Under the pieces are notes generated by a model. It was not told the origin of the DNA. It saw only the letters and a program-made list of their open reading frames with translations, and made no database searches. Made by a program: the position numbers and the translations under genes. A stretch of DNA of 64,000 bases, from positions 248,001-312,000 of the forward strand of contig CAVRGS010000011.1 of NCBI GenBank assembly GCA_963720765.1, given 5' to 3'. This document shows positions 57,604 through 64,000 of the stretch, piece after piece (within the stretch, counting starts at the first letter, position 1; each line of letters begins with the position of its first letter). Origin of the DNA: DASUAS01 sp963720765 (GTDB lineage: Bacteria > Actinomycetota > Acidimicrobiia > IMCC26256 > DASPTH01).

Positions 57604-60441
57604 TCAGTCGGGCGAGCCGGTCACCGCGCCTTCGCGGTTGTTGGCACCCTCGGGAGGACTCGTCACGGTGCCGCTCCCGAACTCGCCATGGACGAGCTCT
57701 CGACGCGACTTGACCCCGAGCTTCCGGTACACCTTGCGCAGGTGGTAGTCGACCGTGTTGGCGCTGATGAACAGGCGCGCTCCGATCTCGGGGTTGGTCG
57801 CGCCGGTCGCGGCCAAGCGCGCGATCTGATCCTCTTGCGGGGTGAGGTCATCGCGCGTGTCGTCCCGACGCCGACGCGCAGTCGCTCCTGTCGCCAACAG
57901 CTCAGCGCGAGTCCGCTGCTCGAAGGCGTGGGCTCCCTCGGATTCGAACACCTCGAGCGCCGCCGACAACGCGACGCGCGCGTCGCGGCGACGGAGTTGC
58001 CGCCGCAGCCATTCGCCGTAGAGCAGGCGAGTGCGCGCGGCCTGCAGCGCGGCACCGGCGGCATCGAGGTGGTCGGCCGATTCGAGGTAGGAGGCCTCCG
58101 CTTCGGCGTCCGTCGGCGCCAGCAGTGCACGACACCTTGCGAGCAGGCCGAGGTCGAATGGGCTCTGGTTGAGCGTCGCTCGCTGCGCGAGCCACTCGAT
58201 CCGTTCGGTCACGGCGTCTGCGCGCCCGATCCGAACGTGCGCCTCGGCCTCGTCAGCGACGCGCATCGAAGCGAACACCGCGTTGTCGAGCAGGCTCTCG
58301 ATGCGGATCGCGGCCGCCGCCTGATAGTTGCCCAGTCCGAGTTCGAGCACAGTCAAGCCGTACTTGATCATCTTCTCGACAAAGCCGACACCGAGTGCAC
58401 GAGCGTCCGACAGCATTCTCGCTGCTTCGGCGCGCACCTCATCCTCGCGCCCGTACCACGACCACACGATCAGCTCGAGAGCATCGGCTGGGCTCGCCTG
58501 CCCCAACAACTGCGCGAGGCCGTTGAGTTCGTTGGCGATGTCAACAGCCGTTCGCAGAGAGCCCAACCGGAGCTCCACGTCACAGAGATACGAGAGCGCT
58601 TGGGTCACGATGAACCACGCGCCGACGTCCCGACCGATGTCGAGCACATCGGTGGCAATCGCCCGGACGGCATCGTCGTCACCGAGCGCGAAGCCGATCC
58701 AGCAAGCCAGGCTCAGCTGAAGAGGGAAGCGTCGCACTTCCGGATCGCGTCGGATCCGATCGAGAGCCAATCGACGGAGCGCGATCGCGTCCGGCACCTC
58801 GTCCGTGAACAGACTGGCCAGAGCATCGGTCAGCACGTCGATCGACGTGGGGTCGCCACCTGAGGCTGGCATCGACTGGATCGCTCGGGCGACCATCGCG
58901 GGCGGCACCGAACTCCAGTCCCCGGAATAGACCGCCATGACCAATCCGTCGATGAGCGTCTCACGCGCCGTCGTGACGTCGAAGTCCCGGAGTTGCGTCG
59001 CCGCCGCGACCATGTACTCCGCAGCTTCTTGCCTCGCGTCCGGCGAGGTGCTCTCGCCGGCACGACTGGCTTCGGGGACGAACGTGATGGCGGCGCGGAG
59101 GCGTTGACCTTGCGCAACGAGGAGCGGTGCGACGAGGTCCGGTTCAGCCAGGTCGATGAACTGCTTCGCCCGCGAATAGTTGCCGGCAGTGAGGCTGGCC
59201 GCTGCGGCACCCAAGAATCTGCCCGCACGAACGCCTGCGTCAGGGCTCAGCTGCGCCGCGCGGCCGAACAGAACCGCGGAGGAGCCGTAGCTCCCACTGG
59301 TCTGCGCACGCGCCGCCGCCGACGCAAGCTCGGAGGCAACCTCCTCATCCGGATCGACGACGGCGACGGCGCGGTGCCAGGCGTGTCGATCCGGCTCGCG
59401 CTGGACGTCGGTGTTCTCGGCCAGCGCCGCATGCGCACGGCGCCGGTCATGCTCCGTCGCTCCTTGGTACACCGCAGACCGCACAATGGGATGCTGGAAC
59501 TCGATCCGAGGCCCCGACCGAACCAACCCAGCTGTCTCGGCGGGTCCAGCAGCCCCGTCCTCGCAACCCAGCCACCGCGCCGCAGCGCGCACCAGATCAG
59601 GGTCTCGCGTCGGGTCGGCCGCGGCGACCAGCAGAAAAGTCTGCGCATCGTCAGGCAGCGCCCGCACTCGACGCAGGAACCGCGTCTCGAGATCATGGTC
59701 GATGCCGTACGGCGACGGAAGCGGTTCGATCCCGGCTCGCTGCTCGGCCGAGAGCTCCCGGGTGAACTCCAACAACGACAGCGGGTTCCCCGAGGCGTCC
59801 TCGACAACCCGGCGACGAACATGCGCCGCAAGATGACCATCGGCGCTCTGTTCGAGCAGCGCGGCTGCGTGCTCGGCGGAGAGCGGACCCACTCGCAACG
59901 AGGGAAGCTCTTCGAAGGAGTCCCGGTCGGTCGAGCTGTCGCGTACTGCAACCAGGAAGCCGACACCGTCCATCGACAGGCGTCGGCCCACGAACCCGAT
60001 CACGAAGGCGCTCTCCTCGTCGATCCATTGCGCGTCGTCCACGACGATGATCACGCCTTGGTCCACTGCAGCGTTCGAGAGCAGGCTCAACACTGCGAGA
60101 CCGACCATGAACCGATCCGGCACGATCTCGTCAGCGACGCCGAACACCGAGCGAAGAGCTCGCGCCTGAGGCGCCGGGAGAGCATCGATGCCTTCAGCAA
60201 ATCGACTCAGGATCTGGTGCAGCGCAGCGTGACCCAGTGCCATCTCCGACTCCACGCCGCGCACCTTCACGATCGTGAGATCCGACGCGTCGGCAACTGC
60301 CTCGTCGAGCAGGGCGCTCTTCCCGATACCGGCTTCGCCGCGCACGACGAGGGTGCTGCTGCGTCCCGAACGCACGGCATCGAGGACTCGCGCCAGAGCG
60401 TTGCACTCCTCAGTGCGTCCGACCAACGCATCGCGCCCCAT
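57604..60441 (-). CDS. Large LuxR-family regulator with AAA ATPase (LAL type)
   Basis: 945 residues, one frame. N-terminal ATPase: DALVGRTEECNALARVLDAV, Walker A VRGEAGIGKSALLDEAV (~residues 34-43), Walker B VIIVVDDAQWID (~130), then helical repeats of MalT/TPR type through the middle (for example LFGRAAQLSPDAGVRAGRFL). The LuxR HTH lies at the end: DLTPQEDQIARLAATGATNP, EIGARLFISANTVDYHLRKV, YRKLGVKSRRELVHGEF. Such regulators activate pathway genes on ATP/inducer binding. ATG 60441 precedes a good match to the family start; target genes unknown. Confidence 0.92.
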   Translation of the reverse strand: MGRDALVGRTEECNALARVLDAVRSGRSSTLVVRGEAGIGKSALLDEAVADASDLTIVKVRGVESEMALGHAALHQILSRFAEGIDALPAPQARALRSVFGVADEIVPDRFMVGLAVLSLLSNAAVDQGVIIVVDDAQWIDEESAFVIGFVGRRLSMDGVGFLVAVRDSSTDRDSFEELPSLRVGPLSAEHAAALLEQSADGHLAAHVRRRVVEDASGNPLSLLEFTRELSAEQRAGIEPLPSPYGIDHDLETRFLRRVRALPDDAQTFLLVAAADPTRDPDLVRAAARWLGCEDGAAGPAETAGLVRSGPRIEFQHPIVRSAVYQGATEHDRRRAHAALAENTDVQREPDRHAWHRAVAVVDPDEEVASELASAAARAQTSGSYGSSAVLFGRAAQLSPDAGVRAGRFLGAAAASLTAGNYSRAKQFIDLAEPDLVAPLLVAQGQRLRAAITFVPEASRAGESTSPDARQEAAEYMVAAATQLRDFDVTTARETLIDGLVMAVYSGDWSSVPPAMVARAIQSMPASGGDPTSIDVLTDALASLFTDEVPDAIALRRLALDRIRRDPEVRRFPLQLSLACWIGFALGDDDAVRAIATDVLDIGRDVGAWFIVTQALSYLCDVELRLGSLRTAVDIANELNGLAQLLGQASPADALELIVWSWYGREDEVRAEAARMLSDARALGVGFVEKMIKYGLTVLELGLGNYQAAAAIRIESLLDNAVFASMRVADEAEAHVRIGRADAVTERIEWLAQRATLNQSPFDLGLLARCRALLAPTDAEAEASYLESADHLDAAGAALQAARTRLLYGEWLRRQLRRRDARVALSAALEVFESEGAHAFEQRTRAELLATGATARRRRDDTRDDLTPQEDQIARLAATGATNPEIGARLFISANTVDYHLRKVYRKLGVKSRRELVHGEFGSGTVTSPPEGANNREGAVTGSPD

Positions 60442-60847
60442 GGCCCTACGCCCCTGAGAGAACCGCGGATTCGTCTCGCTCCGTCCGGGTCGCGATCTCC
60501 AGACCTCCCGCCAGCCCTCGAGCCGACACCGCGACATCGCGGTGGCGCATCAATGTCGTCATTCGGATCCCATGAATGGAACCCGACGTGACGCTCGAGT
60601 TGCAGTGCACGAAAGGACCTCCCAGCAAACTGCCGCGCCGAGGCTCGCGACCACGCGCATCGTCATTGTCTCCAACTCGTGCACATCGGGCAAACAAGTG
60701 AGGCCATGCATCCACCCGGGCCAACGACGCGTGTCGAGGACTCGACTCCAGCGTTTCCTGCATGACGATCATCTGACGGCACCGACCGCGCGAGTCGAGT
60801 GCGCACAGTGGGCAGTTGCCCGCCTCGCCCGTAGAGTTGCTGTTCCC
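60442..60847. other. Long gap with hairpin, no gene recognised
   Basis: 406 bases between the LuxR start and a small plus-strand gene. No frame with family resemblance. It holds the hairpin CACCGCG-ACAT-CGCGGTG (60527-60544), 86 bases upstream of the LuxR start on the minus strand, so in its leader or promoter. It probably contains the LuxR regulator's control region. Confidence 0.55.
60527..60544 (-). promoter_or_regulatory. Hairpin in the LuxR gene leader
   Basis: 7-bp perfect stem CACCGCG/CGCGGTG, 4-base loop ACAT, upstream of the LAL regulator gene. It could act as a regulator site or RNA structure. Confidence 0.45.
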
Positions 60848-61006
60848 ATGAGGTTCTCGGTCGACCCCCTCCGCGAGACGCAAGAGTTCGAGGCCACGCG
60901 CGAAGCCCTCCGTCGCGCTGCCGCTCCCCGCGAGACGATCGAGCGGGGCGAACCGCCGAAGGCTGTGACCCGTCGCTGGACGCTGCGCCGCCGAATCTCT
61001 CGCTAG
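60848..61006 (+). CDS. 52-residue basic hypothetical protein
   Basis: MRFSVDPLRETQEFEATREA then LRRAAAPRETIERGEPPKAV TRRWTLRRRISR, stop TAG 61004. TAGAGT (60832-60837), a possible -10, lies 10 bases before ATG 60848, compatible with a near-leaderless mRNA. An amphipathic, charged helix and a very basic tail. Convergent with MerR gene. Weak support. Confidence 0.35.
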   Translation: MRFSVDPLRETQEFEATREALRRAAAPRETIERGEPPKAVTRRWTLRRRISR

Positions 61007-61022
61007 GACGACGCTCCCTCGC

Positions 61023-61805
61023 TCACTCCACGGTGGCCGGCCCGATGCGTTCCAACTTGGTCCAACCCGTCCAGCCACGCTCCTCGAGCAGGCGCAGCAG
61101 TCTCCGCGCGATGGGAACCGCGTTGACGAACACCTCGTCGAGGAGCGCGGCCAGGTCGTCGTCGAGGTCGAAGCCGGGGATCGGGTCTTCGCCCCAGCGG
61201 GCGGCGTCTTCCTCGAACATCACGACGAGCCGATCGGCGACTGCGGTCAGGCGCGGATCATCGACATCCCAATCGACCGCTTCCACCAGATCGAGGTACA
61301 TCGCGGTGACCGCGGGTTCTTCGATCTGCGCGCGCTTCAATGCCATCAGCGCCGGCATCTGCGCCGGAATCTGAGCGGCGACGAGGATCCACGCGTCACG
61401 CTCCATCTCGATCGCCCGCTCCGGCACGTCGAGCTCGCGCAACCGGTCGAGGTATTCGACGGCTTCGTCCGGCAACGCCAATCGATCACCTGCGGCGAGC
61501 TGCGCCACCTCTCGGCGATGGTGTTGACGCTCCCGGATCTCGGCGCGCAATCGCTCGTCGATCTCGTCGATGGCGAGGGCGAACTCTTCGTCGTCTGCAG
61601 CCAGCAGGTCCTGGACTCGCGACAGCGGCACGCCAGCCTCGGCAAGGGTCCGGATGCGGATCAGCTGGACGACGGCGTCCGCGTCGTAACGCCGATAGCC
61701 CGAGTCGTCGCGCACCGGCTCCGGCAACAACCCCTTGGCGTGGTAGTGCCGGACCGCCCGCACGGTCACGCCGGCGTACGCCGCGAGCTGACTGATCGTC
61801 AGCAT
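61023..61805 (-). CDS. MerR family regulator (drug-sensing type)
   Basis: 260 residues: MLTISQLAAYAGVTVRAVRH YHAKGLLPEPVRDDSGYRRY DADAVVQLIRIRTLAEAGVP LSRVQDLL, the MerR winged HTH with the coil start. The long C-terminal part (EVAQLAAGDRLALPDEAVEY ...) is a ligand domain similar to drug-binding MerR proteins. Same strand as the fused ABC exporter, 40 bases downstream, so last gene of its operon. The dyad 63398-63420 should be its operator. Confidence 0.9.
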   Translation of the reverse strand: MLTISQLAAYAGVTVRAVRHYHAKGLLPEPVRDDSGYRRYDADAVVQLIRIRTLAEAGVPLSRVQDLLAADDEEFALAIDEIDERLRAEIRERQHHRREVAQLAAGDRLALPDEAVEYLDRLRELDVPERAIEMERDAWILVAAQIPAQMPALMALKRAQIEEPAVTAMYLDLVEAVDWDVDDPRLTAVADRLVVMFEEDAARWGEDPIPGFDLDDDLAALLDEVFVNAVPIARRLLRLLEERGWTGWTKLERIGPATVE

Positions 61806-61845
61806 CTCGGGCTCTTGCCGAGTGAAATCCCAGTGCAGGTCATGG

Positions 61846-63381
61846 TCACGCCAGCCGGCGGCGGTAGGTACGCGCGGCGAGCACCCAGGCTACGACGAGG
61901 ATCCCGACGCACCACCCGAGGGCGAGCCACAGGTCGTCGCCCACCGGCTTCTCGGCGTACAGGTTGCGCAGCGTGTCGACGATCGACGTGACGGGCTGGT
62001 GCTCGGCGAACCACCGCACCGGTCCGGGCATCCCCGAGGTGAGCACGAACGCAGAGCTGACGAACGGCAGGAAGAGCAGCGGATAGGCGAACGCACCGGC
62101 ACCGTCGGGCGACTTCGCGGCGAGGCCGGCGATGACCGCGAGCCAGGTCAGTGCCAGGGTGAACAGCGTGACGATGCCGAGCACCTCGAGCCAGGCGACG
62201 ATGCCCGCGCCCGAGCGGAACCCGATCGCCAGCGCGACGAGCAGGACGAGCGCCAGCGAGACGAGGTTCGCGATCAGCGACGTCAGCACGTGGGCCCACA
62301 GGATGGCCGAGCGAGCGATCGGCATCGACTGGAACCGCTCGAGCACTCCGCCGGTGACGTCCGTGTAGATCCGCAACGACGTGTACGCGACGCCCGACGC
62401 CACCGTGATGAGCAGGATCCCGGGCAGGAGGTAGTTGACGTACTTGCCACCACCAGTGTGGATCGAGCTTCCGAACACGTAGACGAACATCAACAGCATC
62501 GCGATCGGTGTCACAGCAGTGGTGATGATGGTGTCGGGGCTGCGCACGATGTGGCGCAGCGAACGGCCCAGCAGCGCGTTCGTGTCACGGACGAAGTTGG
62601 TGTTCACGGTGAGACCTCCGGTCTCGGCCCGACGGCCGACGAGGGTGAGGAAGACGTCTTCCAGGCTCGGCTGCTTCTCGACGTACTCGACCTTGGCCGG
62701 AGGGAGGAGCGCCTTCAGCTCCGCGAGGGTGCCGTCGACGAGGATCCGGCCTTCGTGGAGGATCGCGATCCGGTCGGCGAGTTGCTCGGCCTCGTCGAGG
62801 TGTTGCGTGGTGAGCAGGACCGTGGTCCCGCCGCGGGCGAGCTCGCGGACGGACCGCCACACCTCCAGTCGCGCCTCGGGATCGAGCCCGGTGGTCGGCT
62901 CGTCGAGGAAGACCACCGGCGGGCTGCCGATCAAGCTCATCGCCAGGTCCAGACGGCGACGCATCCCGCCGGAGTAGGTCGCGACGCGCCGCCCGCCGGC
63001 GCCGGTGAGCGAGAAGCGCTCGAGCATGGCGTCGGCCACTTCGCCCGGATGTTCCAGGTGCCGCAGCTTCGCGATGAGCACGAGGTTCTCGCGCCCGGTG
63101 AGGATGTCGTCGACGGCGGCGAACTGACCGGTGAGGCTGATCGAACCGCGCACGTCGGCACCGTCCTCGGCCACGTCGAACCCGTTCACCGTCGCCGCGC
63201 CGCGGTCGAACCTCAGCAGCGTGGAGAGGATCTTGACCAGGGTCGTCTTGCCCGCTCCGTTGGAACCCAGCAGGGCGAAGATGCTGCCGCCGTCGACCTC
63301 GAGGTCGACGCCGCGGAGCACCTCGAGATCTCCGTACGACTTCGTGAGTGCGGTGACGCAGATGGCTGGTGTGCTCGTCAT
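61846..63381 (-). CDS. Fused DrrA-DrrB ABC exporter (ATPase + permease)
   Basis: 511 residues. ATPase half: Walker A GSNGAGKTTLVKILSTLLRF, signature TYSGGMRRRLDLAMSLIGSP, Walker B VVFLDEPTTGLDPEARLEVW, HL region TTQHLDEAEQLADRIAIL. After ~260 residues comes an ABC-2 permease: ALLGRSLRHIVRSPDTIITT, VTPIAMLLMFVYVFGSSIHT, PFVSSAFVLTSGMPGPVRWF. The fusion replaces the separate pair seen at 47306-49159. Probably a MerR-inducible drug or lipid exporter. ATG 63381 appears leaderless. Confidence 0.93.
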   Translation of the reverse strand: MTSTPAICVTALTKSYGDLEVLRGVDLEVDGGSIFALLGSNGAGKTTLVKILSTLLRFDRGAATVNGFDVAEDGADVRGSISLTGQFAAVDDILTGRENLVLIAKLRHLEHPGEVADAMLERFSLTGAGGRRVATYSGGMRRRLDLAMSLIGSPPVVFLDEPTTGLDPEARLEVWRSVRELARGGTTVLLTTQHLDEAEQLADRIAILHEGRILVDGTLAELKALLPPAKVEYVEKQPSLEDVFLTLVGRRAETGGLTVNTNFVRDTNALLGRSLRHIVRSPDTIITTAVTPIAMLLMFVYVFGSSIHTGGGKYVNYLLPGILLITVASGVAYTSLRIYTDVTGGVLERFQSMPIARSAILWAHVLTSLIANLVSLALVLLVALAIGFRSGAGIVAWLEVLGIVTLFTLALTWLAVIAGLAAKSPDGAGAFAYPLLFLPFVSSAFVLTSGMPGPVRWFAEHQPVTSIVDTLRNLYAEKPVGDDLWLALGWCVGILVVAWVLAARTYRRRLA

Positions 63382-63397
63382 GCGACCAGCCTGAAGG

Positions 63398-63420
63398 CTT
63401 GACCTCGCGTCAAGGTCAAG
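63398..63420 (-). promoter_or_regulatory. MerR-type promoter/operator of the fused exporter
   Basis: CTTGACCT-N7-AGGTCAAG, perfect 8-bp arms. Read on the minus strand, TTGACC works as -35 and is followed 20 bases later by CAGGCT as a weak -10, with transcription start at or next to ATG 63381. A dyad within a long 19-20-base spacer is the hallmark of MerR-activated promoters. Confidence 0.75.
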
Positions 63421-63452
63421 CCCCGGTTGTCCGGGCCCAGACGGTCAGGCGA

Positions 63453-63701
63453 TCACTCGAGCGCCGTCCAGGGCGCCCTGGACGCGGTCGTCACCGGGAA
63501 CTCGTCGCTCGTGTGCTCGGCCCGCGCGTGGATGACACCCTGGAAGTGGCCGATCTTCGCTCGGGTGCGTCCTCCGAAGATGTCGATCTGATTCGACGAG
63601 CACTTCGCATTGGTCGCCGCGCCCGCAGCCTTAGGCAGGACGCTCGCAGCGATGCACACGATCGCGGCAGCGATGACACCTCGAACGCCGGCCTTCTTCA
63701 T
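63453..63701 (-). CDS. Small secreted protein
   Basis: 82 residues: MKKAGVRGVIAAAIVCIAAS VLPKAAGA, a clear signal peptide, then ATNAKCSSNQIDIFGGRTRA KIGHFQGVIHARAEHTSDEF. GGAGGGG at good distance before ATG 63701. No family recognised. Confidence 0.6.
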   Translation of the reverse strand: MKKAGVRGVIAAAIVCIAASVLPKAAGAATNAKCSSNQIDIFGGRTRAKIGHFQGVIHARAEHTSDEFPVTTASRAPWTALE

Positions 63702-63841
63702 CACGAGCCCCTCCGGAAGTGGAGAACGACCGTATGGAGCAGAAGGGTTCGGACGGTGATGGTCGGGCGGTCTGCGCCTCGCTGGCGACCGGCGCACCGC
63801 GGCGGTAGAACGGGACCACGCACCGAACCAGGAGGCGTCGG

Positions 63842-64000
63842 ATGGCGATGGGGCGCTCGGAGTCGCACGTGCGCGAGGAGCTGCTCGCCGCGTCGGACCA
63901 GGTGATCGAGGACGCGGTCGTGCACGCCGACCTCAAGGCGTTGCGCGGGCTGCTGTACCAGCTCACCGGCGACGACGAAGTGGCGCAGGCGCGCCTCAAC
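63842..64000 (+). CDS. Flavin-containing monooxygenase, N-terminus only (runs off the window)
   Basis: 53 residues to the edge: SHVREELLAASDQVIEDAVV HADLKALRGLLYQLTGDDEV AQARLN. This helical extension (E-x-LL-x-AS-x-x-V-I-D-A-x-x-x-ADLx-x-LRGLLYQLTGD) precedes the FAD domain in actinobacterial FMO/Baeyer-Villiger-type enzymes (4-hydroxyacetophenone monooxygenase-like). AGGAGGCG before ATG 63842. Confidence 0.65.
   Translation, partial: MAMGRSESHVREELLAASDQVIEDAVVHADLKALRGLLYQLTGDDEVAQARLN

Noticed and set aside
61822..63402. 526-codon plus-strand frame opposite the fused exporter
   Set aside because: Same reason; the minus strand encodes Walker A, signature and Walker B motifs.
1..64000. 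CRISPR arrays, tRNA or rRNA genes, insertion sequences, prophage
   Set aside because: No regularly spaced repeats, no cloverleaf or rRNA-like sequence, and no transposase or integrase motif was seen in any frame.

Overview
The window is high-GC DNA with dense, short-spaced genes, many GTG starts and frequent 4-base ATGA/GTGA overlaps between successive genes. It carries several F420-type enzymes: three luciferase-like (LLM) oxidoreductases and one deazaflavin-type nitroreductase. It also has SDRs, an acyl-CoA synthetase, a LigD-type polymerase, DrrA/DrrB exporters and a LuxR regulator of the LAL class. Together these point to an actinobacterium, and I infer one outside the best-studied genera, possibly Acidimicrobiia. 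I saw no tRNA, rRNA, CRISPR array, transposase or phage gene.

Layout. 1-8 kb: a fused ArsR-SRPBCC regulator/effector, an F420 enzyme, small membrane proteins, an acyl-CoA synthetase with a DUF2505 protein, two SDRs and an LLM oxidoreductase. 8.3-11.5 kb: a DksA-type zinc-finger protein translationally coupled to a LigD-like polymerase, then four small genes with many frame breaks. 11.5-24.6 kb: a catabolic-looking block with a DapB-fold reductase, an SnoaL-like protein, a TetR regulator, a solute-binding protein, esterases, a sulfatase, a VOC protein, an LLM enzyme, a fatty-acid desaturase, an HNH protein and an aminoglycoside phosphotransferase-like kinase. Two promoters in this block share a near-identical palindrome. 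24.7-33.5 kb: a second solute-binding protein ending at a strong hairpin terminator, a methyltransferase/2OG-oxygenase pair, an ArsR-SulP pair with a divergent cupin gene, and an ArsR-SRPBCC-SRPBCC-DUF899 operon. 33.5-37.3 kb: a permease followed by a stretch of gene debris. 37.3-38.8 kb: a third ArsR-SRPBCC module. 38.9-43.8 kb: three paralogous M23-like exported proteins around a serine-hydrolase-fold protein that lacks its catalytic motif. 43.9-56 kb: nitroreductase and LLM enzyme, secreted hydrolases, a DrrAB pair, a beta-propeller, an intact sulfite-oxidase-like enzyme, a haloperoxidase-type hydrolase and an STAS protein. 56-64 kb: DUF302, aquaporin, a 945-residue LuxR regulator, a MerR regulator with a fused DrrA-DrrB exporter and a MerR-type operator, and the start of a flavin monooxygenase.

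Two points dominate interpretation. First, about twenty otherwise convincing genes are broken by small frame shifts, and at least a dozen of the breaks are repaired by adding back one CG (or GC) to a short CGCG run. That looks like systematic undercalling in the sequence, so I annotate these as single genes across the breaks. Second, 34.8-37.1 kb holds remnants of four genes, each with a full-length relative at 43-56 kb. These differ by ordinary substitutions and nonsense codons and look like real decay.

Regulation visible in the sequence includes operator-like dyads beside TetR, ArsR and MerR genes, and several promoters placed so close to the start codon that leaderless transcripts are likely.
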